Below are positions 1 through 9,809 of a stretch of 64,000 nucleotides of DNA, piece by piece. A model generated the notes under the pieces. That model saw only the letters and a list, made by a program, of their open reading frames with translations. It made no database searches and had not been told where the DNA came from. The number at the start of each line of letters is the position of its first letter. The stretch's first letter is position 1. The DNA comes from an uncultured Bacteroidota bacterium (GTDB lineage: Bacteria; Bacteroidota; Bacteroidia; B-17B0; Aurantibacillaceae): NCBI GenBank assembly GCA_903893815.1, contig CAITNS010000030.1:1-64000 (forward strand), written 5' to 3'. The position numbers and the translations under genes were made by a program.

Positions 1-3000
1 CATTAAACGATTCTGGGATACCTGGAGCAGGAATGTTTTCACCTTTTACAATTGCTTCATAAGCTTTTGCGCGGCCCATTACATCATCTGATTTAATGGT
101 TAACAATTCCTGTAAAACATTAGCTGCACCATATGCTTCTAATGCCCAAACCTCCATCTCACCAAAACGCTGACCACCAAATTGTGCTTTACCACCTAAA
201 GGTTGTTGCGTAATTAATGAATATGGTCCAATTGAACGAGCATGCATCTTATCATCAACCATATGGCCTAATTTTAACATGTAGATAATACCTACAGTAG
301 CCGGTTGATCAAATTTCTCACCGGTTCCACCATCAATTAAGAAAGTACGGCCGTATTGAGGAATTTTAGCTTTATTAGTATACTCATCAATTTGTTCAAT
401 AGATGCTCCATCGAAAATAGGTGTTGAAAATTTTAATCCTAATTCTTTACCAGCCCATGCTAAAACTGTTTCATAAATCTGACCGATGTTCATACGAGAT
501 GGCACACCTAATGGATTTAAAACGATATCAACTGGAGTTCCATCATCTAAGAAAGGCATGTCTTCATCTTTAACGATACGAGCAACAATACCTTTGTTAC
601 CGTGACGACCTGCCATCTTATCACCAACTTTTAACTTACGTTTTTGAGCGATGTAAACTTTTGCTAATTGCACAATACCATTTGGCAAATCATCGCCAAC
701 TGTAATTTGATACTTAGCTCGTTTATATTGACCTAAATAATCATTAAACTTAATCATGTAATTGTGCAACAAACGCTCTATTTGCTCATTCTTATCTTTA
801 TCAGTCGTCCAGTTACCTGGGTTAACTTCAGAGAAATCAATCTTCTCCAATAATTTTTGGGTAAACTTAGTCCCTTTAGAAATTACCTCTTCGCCTAATA
901 TGTTATGAACGCCTTGCGATGTGCGGCCATTTACTAGTTCAAATAATTTTTCAACTAATTGATACTTGATATTAGCATTTTCCTTGCTATGATCAGCATC
1001 TAATTTTTCAATTAGCGGCTTTTCATCTGCTTTTTGCTTTTTATCTTTAATAGCGCGAGAGAATAATTTTTTATCAACTATTACACCTTTAATAGATGGA
1101 GATACACGTAAAGAAGCATCTTTCACGTCACCAGCTTTATCACCAAAGATAGCACGTAATAATTTTTCTTCTGGCGAAGGATCAGTTTCACCTTTTGGAG
1201 TAATTTTTCCAATTAAGATGTCACCTTCTTTTACCTCAGCACCAACGCGAATAACTCCTTTTTCATCAAGATCTTTAGTAGCTTCTTCACTTACGTTAGG
1301 AATATCTGGAGTTAACTCTTCCATTCCACGTTTTGTGTCACGCACCTCTAAAGAATATTCATCAATATGTATAGATGTAAAAATATCATCACGAATAATA
1401 CGTTCAGAAATTACAATCGCATCCTCAAAGTTATAACCTTTCCAGGGCATGAACGCTACTTTTAAGTTACGTCCTAATGCTAATTCACCTTTATCGGTTG
1501 CATAACCATCACATAATACTTGTCCTTTAACCACTTTATCACCTTTCTTAACGATAGGTTTTAAGTTCATACAAGTACTTTGGTTAGTTTTTTGGAATTT
1601 AGTTAACTTGTATGTTCTAACATCACCTTCAAACGATACTAATTTCTCGTCGTTAGTTCTGTTGTAACGAATAACAATTTCTCTTGCATCAACATATTCA
1701 ACAATTCCTTCGCCTTCTGCATTAATTAATACACGGCTATCTTCAGCTACGCGAGCTTCAATACCAGTACCAACAATTGGGGCTTCTGGACGCATCAATG
1801 GAACTGCTTGACGCTGCATGTTTGATCCCATCAAAGCACGGTTAGCATCATCATGCTCCAAGAAAGGAATTAATGACGCTGCAATAGATGCAATTTGATT
1901 AGGCGCAACATCCATCAAGTTAACTTTAGCTGGATCAATTACAGGAAAATCTCCTTCGTAACGAGCAGTTACTTTGTCATTAACAAAGTTTCCTTTTTCA
2001 TCTAATTCTGCTGATGTTTGTGCAATGTTTTTGGAATCTTCTTCTTCAGCAGTTAAATAAGTAATAGGTTTATTTACATCAACTTTACCGTTAGTTACTG
2101 AACGGAAAGGCGTTTCGATAAATCCTAATTTATTAACTTTTGCGAAAACGCAAAGTGAAGAAATCAATCCAATGTTTGGCCCTTCTGGAGTTTCAATTGT
2201 ACATAAACGTCCGTAGTGAGTGTAGTGAACATCACGTACCTCAAAACCTGCACGCTCACGGGATAAACCTCCTGGCCCTAGTGCCGATAAACGACGCTTG
2301 TGCGTAATTTCGGATAAAGGATTGGTTTGATCCATAAACTGAGATAATTGATTTGTTCCGAAGAACGAATTAATTACAGAAGATAATGTTTTTGCATTAA
2401 TTAAGTCGGTTGGCGTAAATACTTCGTTATCACGAACGTTCATACGTTCACGAATAGTACGGGCCATACGCGCTAAACCAACACCAAATTGAGAAAATAA
2501 TTGCTCACCAACTGTACGTACACGACGGTTAGACAAGTGATCAATATCATCCACATCAGTTTTAGAGTTAATTAACTCTATTAGATATTTCATGATTAAG
2601 ATAATATCTTCTCTAGTTAATACACGGATATTCATTGGAATATCAATGCCTAACTTTTTATTGATACGGAAACGACCTACTTCTCCTAAATCATAACGTT
2701 TGTCTGAGAAGAATAACTTATCGATTACTCCACGAGCTGTTTCTTCATCAGGTGGTTCAGCATTACGAAGTAAACGGTAGATATACTCGATTGCTTCTTT
2801 TTCTGAGTTTGTAGAATCTTTTTGTAAAGTGTTATAGATAATAGCAAAATCTGCTGTATTGACATCTTCTTTATGTAAGATGATAGATTTCACACCAGCG
2901 TCAACTATTAAGTCGATATGCAAATCATCTAAAATCGTTTCACGATCTAAGATAACTTCGTTACGCTCAATTGATACAACTTCTCCGGTATCCTCATCAA

Positions 3001-3763
3001 CGAAATCTTCAATCCACGTTTTTAAAACACGAGCTGCTAGTCTGCGACCAACTTCACGTTTTAAACCGGCTTTCGAAACTTTTACTTCGTCAGCTAAACC
3101 AAAAATTTCTAAAATTTGTTTATCACTTTCAAAACCAATAGCACGTAATAACGTTGTTACTGGTAATTTTTTCTTACGATCAATGTATGCATACATCACA
3201 TTATTAATATCTGTTGCAAACTCAATCCAAGAACCTTTAAAAGGGATAACACGAGCACTATATAATTTAGTACCATTTGCGTGACGGCTTTGGCCAAAGA
3301 ACACGCCCGGAGAACGATGTAACTGAGAAACGATAACACGTTCAGCACCATTGATTACAAAAGAACCTTTTGGCGTCATGTACGGGATTGTTCCCAAATA
3401 AACGTCCTGCACGATGGTTTCAAAATCTTCATGTTCAGGATCAGTACAGTAAAGCTTTAATTTAGCTTTTAACGGCACTGAATAAGTTAAACCACGGCTG
3501 ATACACTCTTCAAGAGCATAGCGTGGTGGATCTACGAAATAATCCAAAAATTCTAATACAAAATTATTTCTCGCATCAGAGATAGGAAAGTTTTCGGCAA
3601 ATACGCGGAATAAACCTTCATTTTTACGGTTATCCGGTGTAGTTTCTAATTGAAAGAAATCTTGGAAAGATTTCACTTGTATATCCAAAAAATCTGGGTA
3701 TTCAATTGGAAATTTGTTTGAAGAGAAATTAATTCTCTGTGATTTTTTTATTGCTGTAGCCAA
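1..3763 (-). CDS. rpoB: RNA polymerase subunit beta (partial, C-terminus beyond window)
   Basis: Catalytic beta subunit of RNA polymerase. The frame is open from 3763 to the window edge, 1254 codons, so only about 15-20 C-terminal residues should be missing. Readable landmarks are [20 protein letters not shown] near the N-terminus, the rifampicin-pocket segment [18 protein letters not shown] followed by [13 protein letters not shown] (about 2280-2370), and [19 protein letters not shown]. The pocket residues equivalent to E. coli D516, H526 and S531 are all the sensitive type. No ATG exists at the N-terminus. I place the start at TTG 3763 (translated [15 protein letters not shown]) because it matches the usual Bacteroidota beginning and an in-frame stop lies a few codons upstream. 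It is the last visible gene of the tuf-secE-nusG-rpl operon, separated from rplL by a hairpin. Confidence 0.97.
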   Translation of the reverse strand, partial: MATAIKKSQRINFSSNKFPIEYPDFLDIQVKSFQDFFQLETTPDNRKNEGLFRVFAENFPISDARNNFVLEFLDYFVDPPRYALEECISRGLTYSVPLKAKLKLYCTDPEHEDFETIVQDVYLGTIPYMTPKGSFVINGAERVIVSQLHRSPGVFFGQSRHANGTKLYSARVIPFKGSWIEFATDINNVMYAYIDRKKKLPVTTLLRAIGFESDKQILEIFGLADEVKVSKAGLKREVGRRLAARVLKTWIEDFVDEDTGEVVSIERNEVILDRETILDDLHIDLIVDAGVKSIILHKEDVNTADFAIIYNTLQKDSTNSEKEAIEYIYRLLRNAEPPDEETARGVIDKLFFSDKRYDLGEVGRFRINKKLGIDIPMNIRVLTREDIILIMKYLIELINSKTDVDDIDHLSNRRVRTVGEQLFSQFGVGLARMARTIRERMNVRDNEVFTPTDLINAKTLSSVINSFFGTNQLSQFMDQTNPLSEITHKRRLSALGPGGLSRERAGFEVRDVHYTHYGRLCTIETPEGPNIGLISSLCVFAKVNKLGFIETPFRSVTNGKVDVNKPITYLTAEEEDSKNIAQTSAELDEKGNFVNDKVTARYEGDFPVIDPAKVNLMDVAPNQIASIAASLIPFLEHDDANRALMGSNMQRQAVPLMRPEAPIVGTGIEARVAEDSRVLINAEGEGIVEYVDAREIVIRYNRTNDEKLVSFEGDVRTYKLTKFQKTNQSTCMNLKPIVKKGDKVVKGQVLCDGYATDKGELALGRNLKVAFMPWKGYNFEDAIVISERIIRDDIFTSIHIDEYSLEVRDTKRGMEELTPDIPNVSEEATKDLDEKGVIRVGAEVKEGDILIGKITPKGETDPSPEEKLLRAIFGDKAGDVKDASLRVSPSIKGVIVDKKLFSRAIKDKKQKADEKPLIEKLDADHSKENANIKYQLVEKLFELVNGRTSQGVHNILGEEVISKGTKFTQKLLEKIDFSEVNPGNWTTDKDKNEQIERLLHNYMIKFNDYLGQYKRAKYQITVGDDLPNGIVQLAKVYIAQKRKLKVGDKMAGRHGNKGIVARIVKDEDMPFLDDGTPVDIVLNPLGVPSRMNIGQIYETVLAWAGKELGLKFSTPIFDGASIEQIDEYTNKAKIPQYGRTFLIDGGTGEKFDQPATVGIIYMLKLGHMVDDKMHARSIGPYSLITQQPLGGKAQFGGQRFGEMEVWALEAYGAANVLQELLTIKSDDVMGRAKAYEAIVKGENIPAPGIPESFN

Positions 3764-3827
3764 TGTAATGAAGTTTATTAGTTAGTATTCTAAAAGAGTT
3801 ACGCCAATTACTAAAAGCAGAAAAAGG

Positions 3828-3863
3828 GTTAAGGTCTTTTGCCTGAGCATAGAAGACCTTAAC
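3828..3863 (-). promoter_or_regulatory. Hairpin between rplL and rpoB, possible attenuator
   Basis: A perfect 11-bp inverted repeat (GTTAAGGTCTT at 3828-3838, AAGACCTTAAC at 3853-3863) with a 14-base loop fills the rplL-rpoB spacer. Read in the gene direction it is followed by CCCTTTTTC, a short U-run. In E. coli a partial terminator between rplL and rpoB lowers polymerase-subunit expression relative to ribosomal proteins. Position and shape suggest the same role here. Termination itself is inferred. Confidence 0.55.
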
Positions 3864-3883
3864 GCCTAATTTTATAAGTAAAA

Positions 3884-4249
3884 TTATTTTACTTCTACTT
3901 TTGCACCAGCTTCTTCTAAAGCCTTTTTAATAGACTCAGCTTCTTCTTTTGCAATACCTTCCTTAACTGCTTTTGGAGCGCCGTCAACTAAATCTTTAGC
4001 TTCTTTTAAGCCTAATCCAGTTAAGTCTTTTACAACTTTAACTACACCTAATTTAGCTGCACCTGCTTCTAACAAGATAACATCAAAAGATGTTTTTGCT
4101 GCTGCTTCTCCGCCGCCACCTGCTGCTACAACTACTGCTGCTGCTGCTGGTTCGATACCATATTCGTCTTTTAATACTGTTGCTAATTCTTGAACTTCTT
4201 TAACTGTCAAGTTTACTAATGTTTCAGCGATTGCTTTTACGTCTGCCAT
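3884..4249 (-). CDS. rplL: 50S ribosomal protein L7/L12
   Basis: Stalk protein that recruits translational GTPases to the ribosome. The 121-residue length is normal for the family. The N-terminal dimerisation helices ([20 protein letters not shown]) are followed by an Ala/Gly-rich hinge at about residues 35-50. The conserved C-terminal domain contains [20 protein letters not shown] and the [16 protein letters not shown] signature. It lies 89 bases after rplJ in the standard rplJL order, and L10 is its direct binding partner. The ATG at 4249 is the only sensible start. Confidence 0.98.
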   Translation of the reverse strand: MADVKAIAETLVNLTVKEVQELATVLKDEYGIEPAAAAVVVAAGGGGEAAAKTSFDVILLEAGAAKLGVVKVVKDLTGLGLKEAKDLVDGAPKAVKEGIAKEEAESIKKALEEAGAKVEVK

Positions 4250-4338
4250 TTTATTATTAGTTTAATTTTTGTTTGTTATTAATTTAATTTGTTTTACTTA
4301 CTTGTGTAAGCTTGTTTTTTACTCTTTGTTCAGTGCAA

Positions 4339-4845
4339 TTAAGCTGCTGCTTCTTCGTCGCCACCTTTAAACTTGTTCTCTAAACCACCGATTACGCGTT
4401 GGATTGGAGATTGTAATAAGCCAATTACTTCGCCTATTAATTCGTTTTTCGATTTTAAATTTGCTAAAGAATCTAATTTATCGTCACCGATAAAGATCAT
4501 TTCTTCAACATAAGCTGCTTTTAATTGAGGTTTATCACCACCTTTACGGAACTCTTTAATTAATTTAGCTGGTACATTAGATGTTTCAGTTAACATTAAA
4601 GCAGTTTGGCCTTTTAATGCTGGGATTAATTGAGCAAGATTGCTATCATTTGCACGCTCTAAAGCTTTCGCTAATAAAGTGTTTTTAACAACAGACATAC
4701 TTACTTTTTTATCATAGCAAGAACGGCGTAATTGATTTACCTTTTCTACTGACAAAGAAGAACAATCAGCTAAATAGATTTTTGTGTTAGCATTAAGAAT
4801 GCTAAGTAATCTATCTATTTCTTGTGTTTTTTCTTGTTTGTTCAT
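4339..4845 (-). CDS. rplJ: 50S ribosomal protein L10
   Basis: Stalk base protein linking L7/L12 dimers to 23S rRNA, 168 residues. The N-terminal RNA-binding part (EKTQEIDRLLSILNANTKIY, then VEKVNQLRRSC and SVVKNTLLAKALE) is the recognisable L10 core. The C-terminal helix that binds L12 ends in GGDEEAAA. Only 15 bases separate it from rplA, so the long L10 leader used for autoregulation in E. coli is absent. Any feedback must act elsewhere in the operon. Confidence 0.98.
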   Translation of the reverse strand: MNKQEKTQEIDRLLSILNANTKIYLADCSSLSVEKVNQLRRSCYDKKVSMSVVKNTLLAKALERANDSNLAQLIPALKGQTALMLTETSNVPAKLIKEFRKGGDKPQLKAAYVEEMIFIGDDKLDSLANLKSKNELIGEVIGLLQSPIQRVIGGLENKFKGGDEEAAA

Positions 4846-4860
4846 AATAGAGTTTTTTTA

Positions 4861-5553
4861 TTAATTAAATGTTTTTGGATCAATTTGAATACCTGCACTC
4901 ATTGTGCTGCTCATGTACACAGATCTAACATATGTACCTCTTGCAGAAGATGGTTTTAATTTTACGATTGCGTTTAAAACTTCCATTGCGTTTTCAGTTA
5001 ATTTTTGAGCGTCGAAAGATGCTCTACCAATTCCTGTGTGAACGATACCTGCTTTATCTACTTTAAAATCAATTTTACCACCTTTTGAATCAGTTACTGC
5101 TTTACCAATATCCATGGTAACAGTTCCTGTTTTAGGGTTAGGCATTAATCCACGAGGACCTAATACACGACCTAATGCACCTACTTTACCCATTACTGAA
5201 GGCATAGTGATGATTACGTCTACATCTGTCCATCCGTTTTTAATTTTTTCAATGTATTCGTCTAATCCAACGTAATCCGCACCTGCAGCTTTAGCTTCTG
5301 CTTCCTTATCAGGAGTAACAATTGCTAAAACACGCAACACTTTACCAGTACCGTGAGGTAAGGTAACAGTTCCACGAACCATTTGATTAGCTTTACGAGG
5401 ATCAACTCCTAAACGGATCGCAAGATCCACGGATGCATCAAATTTAGTAGTGGTAATTTCTTTCACTACTTTTGAAGCTTCAGCCACAGTGTGTGCTTTG
5501 TTCACATCGAACTTAGCGTCTGCTGACTTTCTTTTTTTAGTTAACGTTGCCAT
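4861..5553 (-). CDS. rplA: 50S ribosomal protein L1
   Basis: Protein of the mobile L1 stalk involved in E-site tRNA release, 230 residues, a full-length match to the family. Recognisable segments are [19 protein letters not shown], the two-domain hinge, [20 protein letters not shown] and the C-terminal [17 protein letters not shown]. In many bacteria L1 represses its own operon by binding a leader before rplK. A candidate structured leader lies at 6067-6137. It is 37 bases downstream of rplK. Confidence 0.98.
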   Translation of the reverse strand: MATLTKKRKSADAKFDVNKAHTVAEASKVVKEITTTKFDASVDLAIRLGVDPRKANQMVRGTVTLPHGTGKVLRVLAIVTPDKEAEAKAAGADYVGLDEYIEKIKNGWTDVDVIITMPSVMGKVGALGRVLGPRGLMPNPKTGTVTMDIGKAVTDSKGGKIDFKVDKAGIVHTGIGRASFDAQKLTENAMEVLNAIVKLKPSSARGTYVRSVYMSSTMSAGIQIDPKTFN

Positions 5554-5590
5554 TTTTTAAAAAGCTTGTTTTTGGTTAATATTAATTTAA

Positions 5591-6034
5591 TTAAGGTTTT
5601 ACAGGTGCCTCGCCTGTTGTTGTGATTCCCATGCTACGTGCAGTACCTGCTACCATTGACATTGCAGATTCAATTGTAAAACAGTTCATGTCTACAATTT
5701 TATCTGTTGCGATAGTACGAATTTGGTCCCATGAAATGGTACCAACTTTTTTACGGTTGCTCTCGCTAGAACCTTGCTTAACTTTAGTTACCTCTAAAAT
5801 TTGAACTGCTACTGGTGTACGTTTGATAATGAAATCGAACGTTTTATCAACATAAACATTAATCAAAACTGGTAATACTTTACCTGCTTGTTCTTGAGTT
5901 CTAGCATTAAATTGCTTACAGAACTCCATAATGTTTACACCTTTTGCACCTAATGCAGGACCAATTGGAGGCGACGGGTTAGCAGCTCCACCTTTAATTT
6001 GAAGCTTTACAATTGCTGATAACTCTTTTGCCAT
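5591..6034 (-). CDS. rplK: 50S ribosomal protein L11
   Basis: GTPase-centre protein, 147 residues. The N-terminus [20 protein letters not shown] carries the proline-rich signature, and [19 protein letters not shown] follows. The C-terminal rRNA-binding domain ends with a conserved-type AGTARSMGI. It is separated from nusG by 117 bases that hold an inverted repeat and may form a regulatory leader. Neighbour order nusG-rplK-rplA is the common bacterial arrangement. Confidence 0.98.
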   Translation of the reverse strand: MAKELSAIVKLQIKGGAANPSPPIGPALGAKGVNIMEFCKQFNARTQEQAGKVLPVLINVYVDKTFDFIIKRTPVAVQILEVTKVKQGSSESNRKKVGTISWDQIRTIATDKIVDMNCFTIESAMSMVAGTARSMGITTTGEAPVKP

Positions 6035-6066
6035 TTTTTTGTTTTTATTTATTTGTTACATTGTTA

Positions 6067-6137
6067 GTATAAATCGAGAATTAAAGTTGACTTTGAGTTG
6101 GAAGCAGCAAAGCGGCTCATTTTAACCTGATTTATAC
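6067..6137 (-). promoter_or_regulatory. Inverted repeat in the nusG-rplK spacer (possible L1/L11 leader)
   Basis: A perfect 9-bp inverted repeat (GTATAAATC at 6067-6075, GATTTATAC at 6129-6137) brackets 53 bases. These contain a smaller AAAGT/ACTTT hairpin and a GC-richer patch unlike the AT-rich surroundings. It lies directly before rplK, where L1-responsive leaders occur in other bacteria. I could not match the known L1-binding consensus, so the function is a guess. Confidence 0.35.
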
Positions 6138-6151
6138 CTTTCAATTTTTTA

Positions 6152-6724
6152 TTATTCTACCTCTACTTCGCCGAAACTTAATTCAACTGGAGTTTTACGT
6201 CCAAAGATCTTAACCGTAACTTTGATTTTTTTCTTCTCCTCGTTAATTTCTTCAATAGTACCGCTGAAACCATTAAATGGTCCGTTAGTTACTTTAACCG
6301 ATTCTCCAACAGTATAATTACTAGTAACTAAGCTATCAGCTTCTGTTAATTCATCTACTTTACCTAAAATACGATTTACTTCTGATAAACGCATTGGAAC
6401 AGCTTCTCCACGTTTAGTTTCACCTAAAAAACCAATAACACCAGTGATGTTTTTGATAATGTGTGTGATTTCACCTACTAAAGCTGCTTCAATTAATACA
6501 TAACCTGGGTAAAAAGAACGTTCTTTTTGAATTTTCTTTCCGTTACGAATTTGAATAAATTTTTCAGTAGGAATTAAAACTTGTGATACATAATCGTTTA
6601 ATTTTAAACGATTAATTTCTACTTCAATATATTGTTTTACTTTTTTCTCTTGTCCGCTAATAGCACGTACTACATACCATTTTTTTACAATCGAAGAAGT
6701 TTCTTTATTTACTGTTTCAGCCAT
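6152..6724 (-). CDS. nusG: Transcription termination/antitermination protein NusG
   Basis: Elongation factor that bridges RNA polymerase and the ribosome or Rho, 190 residues. The NGN domain starts at KKWYVVRAISGQEKKVKQYIE and includes FYPGYVLIEA. A KOW motif (VTNGPFNGFSGTIEEINEEK) forms the C-terminal domain. The length fits a standard NusG rather than a longer UpxY/RfaH-type specialist. It sits 17 bases downstream of secE in the usual pair. Confidence 0.97.
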   Translation of the reverse strand: MAETVNKETSSIVKKWYVVRAISGQEKKVKQYIEVEINRLKLNDYVSQVLIPTEKFIQIRNGKKIQKERSFYPGYVLIEAALVGEITHIIKNITGVIGFLGETKRGEAVPMRLSEVNRILGKVDELTEADSLVTSNYTVGESVKVTNGPFNGFSGTIEEINEEKKKIKVTVKIFGRKTPVELSFGEVEVE

Positions 6725-6741
6725 TTTGTAAGTATAAAAAA

Positions 6742-6942
6742 TTATAAACTATTCACCATTTGATAAGCTAATTCCATTAACTTACTAAATGCTGCATCCA
6801 TACCCCAAACTATAAGACCAATAATTATAGACGCTAACATTACTAATAAAGCACTGCTTTGAAGTTCAGGCCAAGTTGGCCAAGTTACTTTATTAAATAA
6901 TTCGTCTTTAGTTTCCTCTATATATGTTCCAAACTTACTCAT
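6742..6942 (-). CDS. secE: Preprotein translocase subunit SecE
   Basis: Small essential membrane subunit that clamps SecY. The open frame reaches 6987, but I choose the ATG at 6942 (MSKFGTYIEETKDELFNKV, 66 residues). The upstream extension is lysine/leucine-rich and unlike SecE, and the chosen start gives the normal single-helix bacterial form. The amphipathic stretch KDELFNKVTWPTWPELQSS is the family hallmark, followed by one membrane helix (about residues 27-50). Gene order tRNA-Trp, secE, nusG supports the call. Confidence 0.95.
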   Translation of the reverse strand: MSKFGTYIEETKDELFNKVTWPTWPELQSSALLVMLASIIIGLIVWGMDAAFSKLMELAYQMVNSL

Positions 6943-7018
6943 CTTTGTTAATTTTAGATTTAAAATTTTAGATTTAAGAAATTTCACTTTCTTATCTCTT
7001 CCTTCTAACTTTATTTAG

Positions 7019-7089
7019 CACGGGAGGAGGGATTCGAACCCCCATCAGCGGTTTTGGAGACCGATATTCTACCCTTGAACTACTCCCGT
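7019..7089 (-). tRNA. tRNA-Trp (CCA)
   Basis: A 71-base cloverleaf with acceptor arms ACGGGAG/CTCCCGT, a T-arm containing GGTTCGAATCC, anticodon loop CTCCAAA giving CCA, and discriminator G. No 3' CCA is encoded. It lies between tuf and secE, as in many bacteria, and is presumably cut from the same operon transcript. Confidence 0.97.
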
Positions 7090-7113
7090 AAAATACATTT
7101 TATATTAAATAAC

Positions 7114-7144
7114 AAAATGGCTAAGCCTTTCGGCAAGCCATTTT
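7114..7144 (-). terminator. Hairpin downstream of tuf
   Basis: AAAATGGCT (7114-7122) pairs with AGCCATTTT (7136-7144), with an inner GCC/GGC stem, just after the tuf stop codon. Only four U residues follow in the gene direction. It may be a partial terminator or an RNA-processing site before tRNA-Trp. Confidence 0.55.
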
Positions 7145-7162
7145 GCTAATAATATGCATTTA

Positions 7163-8350
7163 TTAAGATAAAATCTCAGTTACTTGACCAGCACCTACAG
7201 TACGGCCACCTTCACGCATTGCGAAACGTAAACCTTTATCCATAGCTACAGCCGAGTGTAATTCAACTGTGATAGTAACGTTATCACCTGGCATAACCAT
7301 TTCACGTCCTGCTTCTAAAGAAATCTCTCCAGTTACATCAGTTGTACGTAAATAGAACTGAGGACGGTATTTGTTATGGAATGGAGTGTGACGTCCACCT
7401 TCTTCTTTTTTCAAGATATAAACCTCAGCTTTGAATTTTTTGTGAGCTTTGATAGAACCTGGTTTAACGATAACCATACCACGACGGATATCAGCTTTGT
7501 CAATACCACGCAATAATAAACCTACGTTATCTCCAGCCTCACCGTAATCTAAAATTTTACGGAACATCTCAACACCAGTAACAGTAGAAGTTAATTTTTC
7601 ATCACCCATACCTAAGATCTCAACTGGATCGTTAGAGTTGATTACACCTGTTTCGATACGACCTGTAGCAACAGTTCCACGACCAGTAATTGTAAACACA
7701 TCTTCAACCGGCATTAAGAATGGTTTTTCTTTTTCACGCGGAGGTAATGGAATGTAAGAATCTACAGCATCCATTAATTCCATAATTTTGTCAACCCATT
7801 TTGGATCGTTATTTAATCCACCTAAAGCAGAACCTTGTATTATTGGAGTATTATCACCATCAAACTTATAGAATGATAATAATTCACGGATTTCCATTTC
7901 AACTAATTCTAATAACTCAGCATCTTCAACCATATCCACTTTATTCATGAATACAACGATTTGAGGAACACCAACTTGACGAGCTAAAAGGATATGCTCA
8001 CGAGTTTGAGGCATAGGACCATCAGTAGAAGCAACTACTAAGATAGCTCCGTCCATTTGTGCAGCACCTGTAATCATGTTTTTTACATAATCCGCGTGAC
8101 CTGGACAATCTACGTGAGCGTAGTGACGTGTAGCTGTTTGATACTCAACGTGTGAAGTATTAATAGTAATACCACGTTCTTTTTCTTCAGGAGCATTATC
8201 AATAGAAGAGAAATCTCTTACTTCTGATAAACCTTTAGATGCTAATACAGTAGTAATTGCAGCTGTTAATGTCGTTTTACCGTGATCTACGTGACCAATT
8301 GTTCCAATGTTTACGTGTGGTTTGGAACGGTCGAATTTTTCTTTAGCCAT
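7163..8350 (-). CDS. tuf: Translation elongation factor Tu
   Basis: GTPase that delivers aminoacyl-tRNA to the ribosome, 395 residues, a normal length. The G1 loop GHVDHGKTT, the switch region [13 protein letters not shown]3 DCPGHADY, G4 NKVD and the C-terminal [19 protein letters not shown] are all present. It is embedded between tRNA-Thr(GGT) and tRNA-Trp and co-directional with both. The single copy in the window sits in the tRNA-tuf-secE-nusG context typical of Bacteroidota. Confidence 0.99.
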   Translation of the reverse strand: MAKEKFDRSKPHVNIGTIGHVDHGKTTLTAAITTVLASKGLSEVRDFSSIDNAPEEKERGITINTSHVEYQTATRHYAHVDCPGHADYVKNMITGAAQMDGAILVVASTDGPMPQTREHILLARQVGVPQIVVFMNKVDMVEDAELLELVEMEIRELLSFYKFDGDNTPIIQGSALGGLNNDPKWVDKIMELMDAVDSYIPLPPREKEKPFLMPVEDVFTITGRGTVATGRIETGVINSNDPVEILGMGDEKLTSTVTGVEMFRKILDYGEAGDNVGLLLRGIDKADIRRGMVIVKPGSIKAHKKFKAEVYILKKEEGGRHTPFHNKYRPQFYLRTTDVTGEISLEAGREMVMPGDNVTITVELHSAVAMDKGLRFAMREGGRTVGAGQVTEILS

Positions 8351-8414
8351 TGTTATTTTGTTTATTTGTTATTATTATTAATTATTTAATTTATTCGTTT
8401 TTACTCTTTGTTTG

Positions 8415-8486
8415 AGCTGTTGAGCGGGATTGAACCGCCGACCTCCTCCTTACCAAGGAGGTGCTCTACCACTGAGCTACAACAGC
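8415..8486 (-). tRNA. tRNA-Thr (GGT)
   Basis: A 72-base cloverleaf with acceptor GCTGTTG/CAACAGC, D-arm TAGCTCAGTGGTAGAGC, anticodon loop TTGGTAA giving GGT, T-loop GGTTCAATCCC and discriminator T. It is the last of four tRNAs upstream of tuf and about 65 bases before its start codon. Confidence 0.97.
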
Positions 8487-8685
8487 TTATTAAATATGAT
8501 TTCTAAAAGTCATATTATTTTGACTCTGCTGTTTGCTGTATTTTAAAGAACTTTACTCTTGTATACACGAAAAGTCCCTCTTTTTGGGGACATTCAAAAG
8601 AATTGAGACCGCCTACGCAAGCCTTTTCTGTCTTTTGTCCGTTTATACGGTTATTCATCAACTTCACACAACCTCATTCTATTGG

Positions 8686-8758
8686 AGCGAAAGACGGGTC
8701 TCGAACCCGCAACCTCCAGCTTGGAAGGCTGGAGCTCTACCAATTGAGCTACTTTCGC
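8686..8758 (-). tRNA. tRNA-Gly (TCC)
   Basis: A 73-base cloverleaf with acceptor GCGAAAG/CTTTCGC, anticodon loop CTTCCAA giving TCC, T-arm GCGGGTTCGAGACCCG and discriminator T, usual for glycine. A 199-base spacer with short hairpins (for example GTCCC at 8574 pairing with GGGAC near 8587) separates it from tRNA-Thr(GGT). I see no gene there. Confidence 0.97.
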
Positions 8759-8794
8759 TTAATCTCTTAACAATGCGACAACCATCGTTCAATG

Positions 8795-8875
8795 TGGGGA
8801 CAGGAGGATTCGAACCTCCGAAGTCGAAACAACAGATTTACAGTCTGTCCCATTTGGCCACTCTGGTATATCCCC
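8795..8875 (-). tRNA. tRNA-Tyr (GTA)
   Basis: A type II tRNA of 81 bases with a long variable arm. The acceptor is GGGGATA/TGTCCCC, the anticodon loop contains GTA (CTGTAAATC), the T-arm is GGAGGTTCGAATCCTCC, and the discriminator is A. It is second in the cluster read from the promoter at 9005-9035. Confidence 0.97.
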
Positions 8876-8888
8876 ATTTTAAATTAAG

Positions 8889-8961
8889 AGCCGAAGAAGG
8901 GACTCGAACCCCCGACCTACTGATTACAAATCAGTGGCTCTACCAGCTGAGCTACTTCGGC
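8889..8961 (-). tRNA. tRNA-Thr (TGT)
   Basis: A 73-base cloverleaf with acceptor GCCGAAG/CTTCGGC, anticodon loop TTTGTAA giving TGT, T-arm CGGGGGTTCGAGTCCC and discriminator T. It is the first gene of the operon, starting about 40 bases downstream of the -7 element. Confidence 0.97.
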
Positions 8962-9004
8962 TTAATTTTTTGCTTTTAAAGAACGTCCCTTTTAATTGGG
9001 GTTG

Positions 9005-9035
9005 CAAATTTAATAACAATTTCTGTTGTTGCAAA
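9005..9035 (-). promoter_or_regulatory. Consensus Bacteroidota promoter of the tRNA-tuf-rpl-rpoB operon
   Basis: Read on the minus strand, TTTG (9032-9035) is followed by exactly 19 bases and then TAAATTTG (9005-9012). This matches the published Bacteroidota primary sigma consensus TTTG-N19-TAnnTTTG at both elements. It is the only such match upstream of the tRNA cluster and faces the operon. Confidence 0.85.
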
Positions 9036-9096
9036 AAAATATATAACTTTTTTCGTTTTTTTTCGAAAATAATTATTTTTAGTTATATATGTAAAC

Positions 9097-9126
9097 AAAA
9101 ATGGAAGGAAAAATCCTTCCATTTTT
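9097..9126 (-). terminator. Intrinsic terminator of the AhpC-type peroxiredoxin gene
   Basis: A perfect 13-bp inverted repeat (AAAAATGGAAGGA at 9097-9109, TCCTTCCATTTTT at 9114-9126) with a 4-base loop lies just past the peroxiredoxin stop codon and ends in a U-run. It insulates that gene from the operon promoter at 9005-9035. Confidence 0.88.
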
Positions 9127-9144
9127 GTTTAATTAAACTGCTAT

Positions 9145-9774
9145 TTAGTGATTTCCTAAATAGTCTGCAACACCAGTGTGGTCAGCCTTCATACCATCTT
9201 TACCTTTGCTCCAGTTAGCAGGACAAACCTCACCTTTTTCTTCAAAAAACTGTAAAGCGTCAACCATACGTAAAGCTTCATCAACATTACGTCCTAATGG
9301 CAAATCGTTGATTAATTGATGACGAACAACCCCAGCTTTGTCAATTAAGAACAATCCGCGGAATGCAATCATCTCGCCAGTAGCAATTAAATCGCCGTTT
9401 TCGTTTACATCATAATCTCCTAATAATGTATCGAAATTGATAGATATAATTTTAGTTGTATCTGCTACAATTGGGTAAGTAACACCTTTAATGCCACCTG
9501 CTTTTTTATCTAGTTGTAACCATCCCCAGTGGCTTTGCTCTGTATCTGTACTGCAACCTACTACAGCACAATTACGAGCTTCAAATTCGTTTAATTTCTC
9601 TTGAAATGCGTGCAATTCTGTTGGGCACACAAACGTGAAATCTTTTGGGTAAAAGAAAAACACCACGTGCTTTTTGCCAATGTAGTGTTCTAACGAAAAA
9701 TTATCTACGATTTCTTCTCCGTTAATTACCGCTGATGCCTTGAATAAAGGCGCTTTTTTACCTACTAATGCCAT
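9145..9774 (-). CDS. Typical 2-Cys peroxiredoxin (AhpC/Prx1 type)
   Basis: Thiol peroxidase reducing H2O2 and organic peroxides in the cytoplasm, 209 residues. The peroxidatic cysteine is C50 in FYPKDFTFVCPTE and the resolving cysteine is C184 in GEVCPANW, as in the Prx1/AhpC subgroup. The C-terminal tail DGMKADHTGVADYL resembles the flexible end associated with sensitivity to over-oxidation. No ahpF is adjacent, so the reductant is unknown. It is transcribed divergently from a second, BCP/AhpE-like peroxiredoxin at 9909, with 134 bases between them. A -7 box is visible upstream at 9810-9817. Confidence 0.95.
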   Translation of the reverse strand: MALVGKKAPLFKASAVINGEEIVDNFSLEHYIGKKHVVFFFYPKDFTFVCPTELHAFQEKLNEFEARNCAVVGCSTDTEQSHWGWLQLDKKAGGIKGVTYPIVADTTKIISINFDTLLGDYDVNENGDLIATGEMIAFRGLFLIDKAGVVRHQLINDLPLGRNVDEALRMVDALQFFEEKGEVCPANWSKGKDGMKADHTGVADYLGNH

Positions 9775-9809
9775 ATAATTTTATTTTTTTAGTTTATTAA
9801 ATTTTTGTG

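Noticed and set aside
2859-3284. 141-codon plus-strand ORF
   Set aside because: Antisense shadow of rpoB, with composition typical of a reverse frame.
8533-8979. 148-codon plus-strand ORF
   Set aside because: It runs antisense through three tRNA genes; its residues are translations of tRNA sequence.
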